Below, one piece after another: positions 17,525 to 24,097 of a DNA stretch of 64,000 nt. A program made the position numbers and the translations under genes. The stretch lies in NCBI GenBank assembly GCA_046316615.1, contig JBKDAN010000053.1, forward strand, positions 62,001 to 126,000, given 5' to 3'. This DNA comes from BJHL01 sp040378885 (GTDB taxonomy: Bacteria > Planctomycetota > Phycisphaerae > Phycisphaerales > UBA1924). A model generated the notes under the pieces. That model ran no database searches. It was not told the origin of the DNA and saw only the letters and a list, made by a program, of their open reading frames with translations. The first letter of the stretch is position 1. Each line of letters begins with the position of its first letter.

Positions 17525-18289
17525 ATGCACGAGAAAGCACCTCTCATCAAGGCCTCGCACCGCGAGAAGCTGGGTTCGCGTTACTGCGACCGTCTCCGTA
17601 AGAAGGGCCAGTTGCCCGCCGTTGTGTACGGCCGCGGCAAGGAACCCGTCGCCATCACGCTCGACAACCGCGAAGCGGTGGGCCTGATCAAGAAGGGCGA
17701 AAAGGTCTTCCGCCTGGACTTCCCCGGCGCCAAGGACATCGACGAAGGCCAGATGGTCCTGCTGCGCGAACTGCAGTTTGACTACCTGGGCACCAACATC
17801 GTTCACGCCGACTTCACTCGCGTGTCGCTGACTGACCGCGTGAAGACCAAGGTCGCCATCCACCTGATCGGCGAAGCCAAGGGTCTCAAGACCGCCGGCG
17901 CGATTCTGATGCACCCCGTCAGCGAAATCGAAGTCGAATGCCCCGTCGTTGAAATCCCTGAATTCATCGAAGTGCAGATCGGCGATCTCGACGTTGGCCA
18001 AGCCATCCACGCCAGCGACGTGAAGCTGCCCACCGCGAACTTCAAGCTGCTGACCGACAAGCACGCCAACGTGGCGCAGATCGTGCTGCAGGTTGAAGAG
18101 AAGACGGGCGAAGCCGTCGCTGCGGGCGCCGATGCCGCTGCTCCGGAAGTGCTCACCGCCAAGAAGGCCGAAGGCGATGCCAAGGCCGCTGCTGGCGCGA
18201 AGCCTGCTGCTGGCGCCAAGCCCGCTGCCGGCGCGAAGGACGCGAAGGCTCCGGCGGCTGGTGCTGCCAAGCCGGCTGCGAAGAAGTAA
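17525..18289 (+). CDS. rplY: Large ribosomal subunit protein bL25 (CTC type)
   Basis: Binds 5S rRNA in the large subunit. The 254-residue protein belongs to the long CTC form: an N-terminal L25 domain (KLGSRYCDRLRKKGQLPAVV then YGRGKEP), a central LLRELQFDYLGTNIVHADFT block and a TL5/CTC C-domain with HPVSEIEVECPVVEIPEFIE. It ends in a low-complexity Ala/Gly/Lys tail with repeated GAKPAA units, encoded by repeated GGCGCCAAGCC-like DNA. Start at ATG 17525 behind CAAGGAGTTTCACT. The longer frame upstream covers the repeat cluster and is not protein-like. rplY followed by pth is a common bacterial order. Confidence 0.95.
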   Translation: MHEKAPLIKASHREKLGSRYCDRLRKKGQLPAVVYGRGKEPVAITLDNREAVGLIKKGEKVFRLDFPGAKDIDEGQMVLLRELQFDYLGTNIVHADFTRVSLTDRVKTKVAIHLIGEAKGLKTAGAILMHPVSEIEVECPVVEIPEFIEVQIGDLDVGQAIHASDVKLPTANFKLLTDKHANVAQIVLQVEEKTGEAVAAGADAAAPEVLTAKKAEGDAKAAAGAKPAAGAKPAAGAKDAKAPAAGAAKPAAKK

Positions 18290-18299
18290 TCGACTTTCT

Positions 18300-18357
18300 T
18301 TCTCTGGCACTTTGCACTCTGGTACTTTGCACTCTGGCACTCGGCAATCAGGCACTT
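18300..18357 (+). repeat. GCACTCTGG(T/C)ACTTT-type direct repeats, rplY-pth spacer
   Basis: The 74-bp spacer is almost entirely made of the words CTGGCACTTTGCACTCTGGT and ACTTTGCACTCTGGCACTCG, three direct units of about 15 bp with small changes. Related units occur at 17356-17456 and 23225-23337. Confidence 0.65.
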
Positions 18358-18363
18358 GCCTTT

Positions 18364-19065
18364 ATGAAGCTGCTCATCGGACTTGGCAACCCCGGCAACG
18401 ACTATGCGAGCACGCGTCACAACGCGGGCTTCATGGTCATCGACGCGCTCGCGCGTCGCCATGCCGTGGGTGTCCAGGCCCGTCAACGGTTTCAAGCCAT
18501 TACGCAGGAAGCCACCATCAACGGCGTGAAAACGCTGCTGATGAAGCCGACCACTTTCATGAACCGCAGCGGGCAGAGCGTGAGCGAAGCCGTGCGGTTC
18601 TTCAAGGTGGAGCTTGCGGATGTGCTGGTGATTGTGGACGAGCTGTACCTGCCCACGGGCGCGATTCGCGTCAAGCCCTCGGGTGGCGCAGCAGGACACA
18701 ACGGCCTTGCCAACATCCAGTCCCTGCTCGGCACTGACGCCTACCCGCGTCTGCGCGTGGGCGTGGGGCTCAACCTGGGTGAAGGCAAGGTCGGGAAGCC
18801 AGCGCACATGGATCAAGCCGACTTCGTGCTCGGGCGATTCGACGAACTCGAGAAGCCGTTTCTCGACGATGCGATTCGCAAGAGCGTCGAAGCCTGCGAG
18901 GTCTTTGTGAGCAAGGGCCTTTCGTTCGCGATGAATGTCGCGAACGCAGGTGAGAAGCCGGAGAAGCCAGAGAAGCAGGAAAGCAAGAAGCCGGAAGCCA
19001 AGGCTGCGGGCGTGGTGCCTGCCGCCGCGAGCAAAGCGGAAGCAAACCCACCACCGCACGCATGA
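18364..19065 (+). CDS. pth: Peptidyl-tRNA hydrolase
   Basis: Recycles peptidyl-tRNAs dropped from ribosomes. The Pth signature is complete: MKLLIGLGNPGNDYASTRHN with the catalytic His at about residue 20, KPTTFMNRSGQSVSEAVRFF, and GGAAGHNGLANIQSLLG. The 233-residue length exceeds a typical Pth (about 190) because of a C-terminal extension with repeated EKPEKPEKQ and Ala/Lys residues, reminiscent of the rplY tail just upstream. Start ATG 18364. Confidence 0.96.
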   Translation: MKLLIGLGNPGNDYASTRHNAGFMVIDALARRHAVGVQARQRFQAITQEATINGVKTLLMKPTTFMNRSGQSVSEAVRFFKVELADVLVIVDELYLPTGAIRVKPSGGAAGHNGLANIQSLLGTDAYPRLRVGVGLNLGEGKVGKPAHMDQADFVLGRFDELEKPFLDDAIRKSVEACEVFVSKGLSFAMNVANAGEKPEKPEKQESKKPEAKAAGVVPAAASKAEANPPPHA

Positions 19066-19147
19066 CGCAGGCGGTTTCACGTATCACAGGACAATCAACT
19101 GGCACGCGTCACAAACTCGTGCCACCAGACAGCATCAAGGAATCATC

Positions 19148-19579
19148 ATGAGCAAGCGCGTTTACAACTACGAAGTCATGTTCCTCATCGGTCAGGCCCA
19201 GTCGGGCGATCTGGCCGGCGTCATCAGCCACATCGAAGAGATCCTCAACCGCGCGGGCGGCGAAGTGATCGCCATGAAGAAGTGGGACGAGCGTCGCCTC
19301 GCCTACGAAATCGACGGCCAGAAGCGCGGCCTGTACATCCTGGCCTACGTCAAGATGCCGGGCCTCAGCCTCGCCAACTTCGAGCGTGACTGCAACCTCT
19401 CGGAAAAGATCATGCGCACCATGACGCTCCGCGTCGAGCACATGACCATGGACGAGATGAAGGCCGCCGACGACCGCGCGGGCCTCGCCACCGAAGCCAA
19501 GCTCCGCGCCGAGAAGAAGGACGTGCCCGCAGCAGAAGCCCCGGCCCCCGCCGCGGCCGAAGCTGTCGAGCAAGCCTGA
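19148..19579 (+). CDS. rpsF: Small ribosomal subunit protein bS6
   Basis: Binds 16S rRNA together with bS18 in the platform of the small subunit. The 143-residue protein has YNYEVMFLIGQAQSGDLAGV, the GGEVIAMKKWDERRLAYEID core and YILAYVKMPG, then a C-terminal Ala/Glu-rich tail longer than in E. coli before modification. Start ATG 19148 behind CAAGGAATCATC; the frame continues upstream but into the pth end. No rpsR follows here, so the usual rpsF-rpsR-rplI order is broken. A strong terminator follows at 19605. Confidence 0.96.
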   Translation: MSKRVYNYEVMFLIGQAQSGDLAGVISHIEEILNRAGGEVIAMKKWDERRLAYEIDGQKRGLYILAYVKMPGLSLANFERDCNLSEKIMRTMTLRVEHMTMDEMKAADDRAGLATEAKLRAEKKDVPAAEAPAPAAAEAVEQA

Positions 19580-19604
19580 ACGCTCACACCATCCTGAAAG
19601 ACAA

Positions 19605-19633
19605 AACACCTCGGCGAAAGCCGGGGTGTTTTT
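19605..19633 (+). terminator. Rho-independent terminator after rpsF
   Basis: An 11-bp stem AACACCTCGGC / GCCGGGGTGTT with a GAAA tetraloop (one T-G wobble) followed by TTT. It sits 25 bp after the rpsF stop. Confidence 0.9.
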
Positions 19634-19642
19634 CAATCCGTG

Positions 19643-19893
19643 TTCACCGCAAAGACGCAAAGAGCGCGAAGAAAGGCAAAGAGACGAAAGGCAAAGACAG
19701 GCAAAGGCAGGTTTAACACAGAGGGCACTGAGAGCACTGAGAAGAAGAGTGGGTGAAAGACAAGTGCACGGGCACGCAAGCACTCACACGAGCCCCAGCT
19801 CGCAAGCCCTTCTTCCCCTCTGTGCTCTCTGTGCCCTCTGTGTTAAACCTGTCTTCCGGTTTCTCTTCGCGTTCTTCGCGTCTTTGCGGTGAA
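19643..19893 (+). repeat. Large imperfect inverted repeat (TTCACCGCAAAGACGC family)
   Basis: The left arm starts TTCACCGCAAAGACGCAAAG and continues GCGCGAAG, then AGGTTTAACACAGAGGGCAC. The right arm mirrors this: CCCTCTGTGTTAAACCT and TTCTTCGCGTCTTTGCGGTG. Short 8-12 bp words (AAAGACGC, CACTGAGAG, GCAAAGAG) repeat within each arm. It fills the spacer between convergent rpsF and the metallophosphoesterase gene and could act as a bidirectional stem-loop. A one-unit fragment of the same kind lies at 7947 after glyA. Confidence 0.75.
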
Positions 19894-19901
19894 TGCTGCC
19901 T

Positions 19902-20711
19902 TCACTCGCCCGTGTACAGCCGGTCCGCGAGCTGCGAGGGCAGCTGCGCGATTGCGCGGATCTTCTTCGCCGTCTCATCAATGTCATACGCCAGGCGCAC
20001 GAACTCCACGTGCGTCGCGTGCAGAATCGCGTAGCTTGCGCGATTATCGCGGTCGCGGGGCTGGCCCACGCTGCCGACGTTGATCACGGCCTTCTCACCA
20101 TCGCGAAACTTGTAGCCGCCCTCGCCCAGTTCGCTGGGCGAATAGAAATCCGGCTCATTGGTAAACACGCCCGGCACGTGCGTGTGCCCGACGATGCAGA
20201 TCCCCTGCACGCGATCAAAGATCCCCTCGAGCTTGTCGGGGTTGTTCGCCGCGTCCTCGGGAAAGATGTACTCATTAATCGGCTTGCGCGGCGAGCCGTG
20301 CACCGCCAAGAGCGGCCGCAAACCCGTGGGCGTCGCGCTCACCGGCTGGGGCCCGTCCGCCCCGATCTGCTCGGCCACGCGCACCTTGAGGTGATTCAGA
20401 AACTCATACCGCGCGGCCTTCTTGACCTCATCGGTCTCGGTCTCAAACTGCTCGCGCGTCCAGTGCGTCGCCATCTCCGCATTGGGGTTGAAGTTGGTGG
20501 GCTCATACAGCACCGCAAAGTCGTGGTTGCCCAGCAGGCTCCACGCACAGCGCTCGCGCACAATGTCCACGCACTCCAAGGGGTCCGGCCCATACCCCAC
20601 CGTGTCGCCCAGACAAATGATCCGCTGCATGCCCCGCGCATCAATATCCGCGAGCACGGCCTTGAGAGCCGCAGCATTGGCATGAACATCACTGATGACC
20701 GCGGTAGGCAT
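19902..20711 (-). CDS. Metallophosphoesterase family protein
   Basis: A 269-residue calcineurin-like phosphoesterase. All metal-binding motifs are present: the DxH in AVISDVHANAAALKAV, GDTVGYGPDP, GNHD in SLLGNHDFAVLY, HGSP in LLAVHGSPRKP and GHTHVPG near the C-terminus. A later GSVGQPRDRDNRASYAI strand matches the YfcE/MJ0936 type. Substrate is unknown (phosphodiesters or diadenosine polyphosphates are typical of such folds). Start is the ATG at 20711; the longer in-frame reading runs into the GTAC-type repeats and is not preferred. It is convergent with rpsF. Confidence 0.9.
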   Translation of the reverse strand: MPTAVISDVHANAAALKAVLADIDARGMQRIICLGDTVGYGPDPLECVDIVRERCAWSLLGNHDFAVLYEPTNFNPNAEMATHWTREQFETETDEVKKAARYEFLNHLKVRVAEQIGADGPQPVSATPTGLRPLLAVHGSPRKPINEYIFPEDAANNPDKLEGIFDRVQGICIVGHTHVPGVFTNEPDFYSPSELGEGGYKFRDGEKAVINVGSVGQPRDRDNRASYAILHATHVEFVRLAYDIDETAKKIRAIAQLPSQLADRLYTGE

Positions 20712-20742
20712 GGGGGGGATTCTAGGAGAAGCGCGGGGGGCG

Positions 20743-20830
20743 AAGTGCCGGAGTGCGGAGTGCCAGAGTGCGAAGTACCGGAGTACCGAAGAGACGGAGT
20801 ACCGGAGGAAAGGCAGGGGTCGCGGAGGGG
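20743..20830 (-). repeat. GTAC/GCAC short-repeat cluster upstream of the metallophosphoesterase gene
   Basis: Read on the minus strand this is CCCCTGCCTTTCCTCCGGTA, then CTCCGTCTCTTCGGTACTCC, GGTACTTCGCACTCTGGCAC and TCCGCACTCCGGCAC. The region 23225-23337 on the plus strand carries essentially the same sequence, also just upstream of a start codon. This is an interspersed repeat lying in gene leaders. Confidence 0.75.
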
Positions 20831-20901
20831 CGGAGTGTGGGCGGAGAGACGCGGAGGGCGCGTGGGGACGTGGGGGGCCTTGGGAGATGATGCGGAAGCG
20901 G

Positions 20902-21018
20902 TGTGGTGATCGCGACTTGTTTGCGGGGTTGGGCCGCGCGTGCAGCGACGGAACGCAGGCAGCCGCGCTGGCGGGTTTCGCACATCTGCCGTTCATGCAT
21001 GAGGCGGTGCCACCGGCC
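20902..21018 (+). repeat. Right-half copy of the MITE-like element
   Basis: Bases 20902-20950 match 21592-21640 with one mismatch over 49 bp (TGTGGTGATCGCGACTTGTT, then TGCGGGGTTGGGCC). The downstream part, ending near GCGGTGCCACCGGCC, resembles the right end of the full element at 21451-21713. There is no left end here, so it is a truncated copy. It lies in the 416-bp gap (20712-21127) before the immunity-like gene; apart from repeats I see no gene in that gap. Confidence 0.7.
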
Positions 21019-21127
21019 GTGGAAGTCAGACTACTTCGCCTGGCACAAAGTGTACGGTCATTTTGCAAAAGAACGGCTCTACCTACTCTATTGTGACGGC
21101 TTACCCCACAAACTAGAGAGGACTTGT

Positions 21128-21424
21128 ATGAATATGGATCAACCTACCGAAGGTGCAGAGATTGAATGGTTTTTCAATTGTTACTTTTACCAGTCATGGA
21201 TGCACTTCTACTCAGATTGGCAAGATGTGGTACATGAAGCTGCACGTGATCTTAACCAAGAGGATAAGTCGCGGATCGTTTCCGCCATTCAGCAGTTTGT
21301 GGCAAGTAAAAGTGATGGAGAAATTCAGGAGTTTCTTGAAAAGAAGTGTTGCTTCTTGTTCACGGAAGGCGACCCATCGCCAAGCGTGTTTTTGACAAGC
21401 GTCTCGTCAATGCTGCTTCGATAA
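21128..21424 (+). CDS. Small protein resembling contact-dependent inhibition immunity proteins (CdiI_2-like)
   Basis: A 98-residue acidic protein starting at ATG 21128 behind AGAGAGGA. The pattern IEWFFNCYFYQSWMHFYSDW, then DLNQEDKSRIVSAIQQFVAS, and SDGEIQEFLEKKCC has the outline I know from the CdiI_2-type immunity family: an N-terminal aromatic FxxYFxQxW region, an acidic helix pair and a C-terminal EFL block. Codon use is clearly more AT-rich than the neighbours, so recent transfer is likely. No toxin gene is next to it. The family assignment is from memory of the pattern and needs a profile search. Confidence 0.55.
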   Translation: MNMDQPTEGAEIEWFFNCYFYQSWMHFYSDWQDVVHEAARDLNQEDKSRIVSAIQQFVASKSDGEIQEFLEKKCCFLFTEGDPSPSVFLTSVSSMLLR

Positions 21425-21450
21425 AAGGCAGGTGGCACAACCTCCTCTGT

Positions 21451-21713
21451 CGGCGGGTGGCACCACTTCCGCAGCCCATTGTTTGCGTGCCACTTGCCTG
21501 CTGGCTTTGCAGCTGCCCGTGCGGTCTTGGCCGTGAGCGGGCGGGGGGCGTGCGTGAGGCCGTTGGCGGAAAGAATGAGGCCGCAGGCCGTTGTGGTGAT
21601 CGCGACTTGTTTGCGGGGTTGGGCCGAGCGTGCAGCGACGAAGCACAGGCAGCGGCGGAGCCGGCAGCCTGGGGCGCGTGTTCAGTCAATGCGTGAAGTT
21701 GTGCCACCCGCCG
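21451..21713 (+). mobile_element. MITE-like element with 16-bp terminal inverted repeats
   Basis: The left end CGGCGGGTGGCACCAC (21451-21466) and right end GTTGTGCCACCCGCCG (21698-21713) are inverted repeats matching at 15 of 16 bases. The 263-bp interior has no convincing coding frame. The left part (GGTGGCACCACTTCCGCAGC, ATTGTTTGCGTGCCAC and a GCTGGCTTTGCAGC hairpin) recurs at 22459-22526, and the right part recurs at 20902-21018. A second end-like word GGCAGGTGGCACAACC lies just upstream at 21428. It fills most of the 326-bp gap 21425-21750. Confidence 0.65.
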
Positions 21714-21750
21714 GGGCTGATCGCCGTGCCGTGGAAGACGACTCACCTGT

Positions 21751-22398
21751 TCAGCGTCCGCGCATTTTCTGTTGCATCTCGAAGAACGCAACCTTCTGAA
21801 GCAGTTTGATTTCGTCGAACACTACGCAGCTGCGCCAGCCAGTCACACCGATGCCAATGTTGTTGATCTCGCGACGCAGTGGTGGTGTGACCATCAGCCC
21901 CTCATTGTCACAAACGAATGCGGGGACGTCATTTGTGTCGGCTGGCAGCACGCAATAGTCGGTGTCGTGCCGCACGCCCGACCAGTGCAATCGGTTGCAG
22001 CCTTCGCAGTAGTGACACTTGCTATCGTGGAGCAGCGTGTCGACGCGATAGTGGGGAGGAACGCTCAGCCGTACATACCGATGACCGATTTTGAGAGGTG
22101 AACGCGGGGCGCTCGTGCATGGCGTCGCCACCGCGAGCGGCCAGTGCGGTTGCAGCACTTCCCACAGCGCGACGTGGAAGATGGGAGTTTGCAAATGGGG
22201 AACACACAGCCACTCTTCAACAAAGTAGAGACCCAAAGGTGGAAGCGGACGCGGGTGCCAGTCGAGAAGATCGTGACCGCAGGGTGCTTCGCCGTCATGG
22301 GACGTGATCACGATGCGATCGTGGTGCCCGTCGTTGGGCATGTCATACTGATCCCCGTACTCCTCCAGAATGAACATGGCACCACGTTCTGAGCTCAT
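21751..22398 (-). CDS. Hypothetical protein with CxxC motif
   Basis: A 215-residue protein, start ATG 22398 (a GTG three codons upstream and an ATG seven codons downstream are alternatives). Early sequence is SSERGAMFILEEYGDQYDMP. A conserved-looking zinc-type motif CHYCEGCNRLHWSG lies in the second half, followed by DNEGLMVTPPLRREINNIGI and a C-terminal EIKLLQKVAFFEMQQ helix. I do not recognise the family. Its place between two copies of a repeat and beside an immunity-like gene suggests an accessory, possibly polymorphic-toxin-related role, which is inference only. Confidence 0.6.
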   Translation of the reverse strand: MSSERGAMFILEEYGDQYDMPNDGHHDRIVITSHDGEAPCGHDLLDWHPRPLPPLGLYFVEEWLCVPHLQTPIFHVALWEVLQPHWPLAVATPCTSAPRSPLKIGHRYVRLSVPPHYRVDTLLHDSKCHYCEGCNRLHWSGVRHDTDYCVLPADTNDVPAFVCDNEGLMVTPPLRREINNIGIGVTGWRSCVVFDEIKLLQKVAFFEMQQKMRGR

Positions 22399-22458
22399 AA
22401 CAATCACACTTCATGGCGGTCATTTGCTTTGCAAATCAACTAGCGACTTGGCGTGGCA

Positions 22459-22526
22459 GGTGGCACCACTTCCGCAGCCCATTGTTTGCGTGCCACGGGC
22501 TGCTGGCTTTGCAGCTGCCCGTGCGG
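22459..22526 (+). repeat. Left-half copy of the MITE-like element
   Basis: This copy matches 21456-21524 almost base for base (GGTGGCACCACTTCCGCAGC, then CCATTGTTTGCGTGCCAC), except for a few changes after GTGCCAC. It contains the hairpin CACGGGCTGCTGGCTTTGCA / GCTGCCCGTG. The right half is absent. Confidence 0.7.
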
Positions 22527-22643
22527 CGATGGCGGTCGGCGCGATATCAGCGAACGCGTCGCCGTGTGCTACTCGCCATAAGTTGAGCCGATTCGTGGAG
22601 CTGTACCGCGCATCGCAACGAGAACGCCCGTGAATCCAATCAC

Positions 22644-23138
22644 TCACTCGGCAAACAAAGCCTTACGGAATCGCGCGTAGTTTGACGTGGAGAGCTCGTT
22701 CGCACCCCTTTGACCAATCATTTTTGCGTCGTAGTCGCTCGCGATCCAAACCGACAACTCTGATGTATCCGGGGCCCGAAGCCGCTCGGCGGCAGCTTCA
22801 GGCGAATCAAACCAACCATCAAGCGTCGAACGTCTGGTCAGGTCGTCGCTATGGAGCCACAGGTACACGGAACCTGCGTACCTACCCCTTCCACCAAAGA
22901 CGAATACCGTGGTGTGCGTGCCGCTAGTTTTTCCTCTCAGCAGCCCAAAGTCGAAGAGTCCGTGTTCAAGGTCGTTGGACTCAACGCGATGCGAACTCGA
23001 ATCGGCGTTGTTTGATGCTCGCTCGCCGCTGTCGCGCGGAACGGGCGTCTGCACAGGCGCTTGCTCCGAACACGCAACCACCAACAGGCAAACGCACGCT
23101 GACAGTCCCAAGCTGGCGCATACCAACGTTCGGCGCAC
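22644..23138 (-). CDS. Hypothetical lipoprotein
   Basis: A 164-residue protein starting at GTG 23138, with GGAG nine bases upstream. The N-terminus RRTLVCASLGLSACVCLLVV followed by ACSEQ is a lipoprotein signal with the lipidated Cys in LVVAC at about residue 23. The mature domain contains FDFGLLRGKTSGTHTTVFVF and SVYLWLHSDDLTRRSTLDGW, unfamiliar to me. It has no neighbour on the same strand close enough for an operon. Function is unknown. Confidence 0.68.
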   Translation of the reverse strand: MRRTLVCASLGLSACVCLLVVACSEQAPVQTPVPRDSGERASNNADSSSHRVESNDLEHGLFDFGLLRGKTSGTHTTVFVFGGRGRYAGSVYLWLHSDDLTRRSTLDGWFDSPEAAAERLRAPDTSELSVWIASDYDAKMIGQRGANELSTSNYARFRKALFAE

Positions 23139-23224
23139 GATTCAAGGCTCCAAGACAGATGAGCCGGGCTGCAGATACACGACACGACACGAGCAGATCC
23201 GCGAACGTGTACGACCGCGCCCGC

Positions 23225-23337
23225 CTTCTTGTTTGCCCCTGCCTTTCCTTCGGTACTCCGTCTCTTCGGTACTCCGGTACTTCGCACTTCGCACTTCGCA
23301 CTTCGCACTCCGGCACTCCGCACTCCGGCACTACCCT
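23225..23337 (+). repeat. GTAC/GCAC short-repeat cluster upstream of the AhpD-like gene
   Basis: This is the plus-strand counterpart of 20743-20830. It has CCCCTGCCTTTCCTTCGGTA, CTCCGTCTCTTCGGTACTCC and GGTACTTCGCACTTCGCACT, the last unit being repeated four times, then CCGGCACTCCGCACTCCGGC. It ends seven bases before the next ATG. Confidence 0.75.
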
Positions 23338-23343
23338 CCCTCC

Positions 23344-23766
23344 ATGTCCACCCGCTACGACCAGTTCCAGGCTTACCGCACCAAGATGAACGCCCGCATT
23401 CTGGGCGATGATGCCGAGCGCGGGGCCGCCGGGGCGGCGCGGAGTGATGGCAGTGTGGCGCAAGGCGGCACGCTGGTGACCAAGCGGTTTTTTCGGCTGG
23501 ATGGGCAGACCTACGAGCCGGGCGCGCTGGATGCCAAGACAAAGGAACTGCTGGGCCTGACCGCCAGCGCGGTGCTGCGCTGCGATGACTGCATCGCGTA
23601 TCACATTGATCAATGCGTCAACGCGGGCTGCAGCGATGCGGAGATCTGGGAAGCCCTCGATGTCGCCCTGATCGTGGGCGGCAGCATCGTGATTCCGCAC
23701 TTGCGGCGGGGCGTGGAGTTTTTGGATCTGGCGCGGCAGAAGAAGGCACTGGGGACGGGGCACTAG
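23344..23766 (+). CDS. Carboxymuconolactone decarboxylase / AhpD-like protein
   Basis: A 140-residue protein of the all-helical CMD/AhpD family. The redox motif is intact in SAVLRCDDCIAYHIDQCVNA (CxxC then His, the AhpD pattern), preceded by GALDAKTKELLGLTAS and followed by ALDVALIVGGSIVIPHLRRG. The family includes AhpD-type peroxidase partners and uncharacterised carboxymuconolactone decarboxylases; the CxxCxxxH makes a thiol-redox role likely. Start ATG 23344. The repeat cluster lies directly in the leader. Confidence 0.88.
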   Translation: MSTRYDQFQAYRTKMNARILGDDAERGAAGAARSDGSVAQGGTLVTKRFFRLDGQTYEPGALDAKTKELLGLTASAVLRCDDCIAYHIDQCVNAGCSDAEIWEALDVALIVGGSIVIPHLRRGVEFLDLARQKKALGTGH

Positions 23767-23804
23767 GGACGAGGAGGAAGGCGCGGCATTGGGGAAGGCG
23801 CGGC

Positions 23805-23903
23805 ATTCGGCATTCGTGATTCGTGATTCGTCGCAAGCGAGGCTGTTCGCCCAAGGGGCACCCGCGCGGCGCCAGCACGAATGCCGAATCACGAATGCCG
23901 AAT
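23805..23903 (+). repeat. Perfect 19-bp inverted repeat (ATTCGGCATTCGTGATTCG)
   Basis: The left arm ATTCGGCATTCGTGATTCG (23805-23823) and right arm CGAATCACGAATGCCGAAT (23885-23903) are exact reverse complements, separated by 61 bp. Extra CGAATGCCG and GTGATTCG words surround both arms. It lies in the 331-bp gap 23767-24097; no other gene or motif is evident in that gap. Confidence 0.8.
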
Positions 23904-24097
23904 TACGAATGCCGACGCCCGCATCCCGTGTCCCGATTGCCGCATCCCCCGTCCCCCACCCCACCGGTTTATCTGCTACCCTATCGCCCTTGCCCTTTCG
24001 CCAGCATGGCGGCGGGGCGGTGGTGTCTTGTCTGTATCCGTGACGCGTCTGCATCACGGGTGTGTTCGTGCCGGGGTTTCTACCCACGAGGTCTCGC

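Noticed and set aside
17356..18357. Possible CRISPR array in the GCACT repeats
   Set aside because: Units are short, degenerate and without constant-length unique spacers, and no cas genes are near.
21346..21696. Possible small protein with a SLHARPNPANKSRSP-type sequence (the complementary frame)
   Set aside because: The same peptide appears only because a 49-bp repeat is present twice; it lies inside the MITE-like element and has no ribosome binding site.
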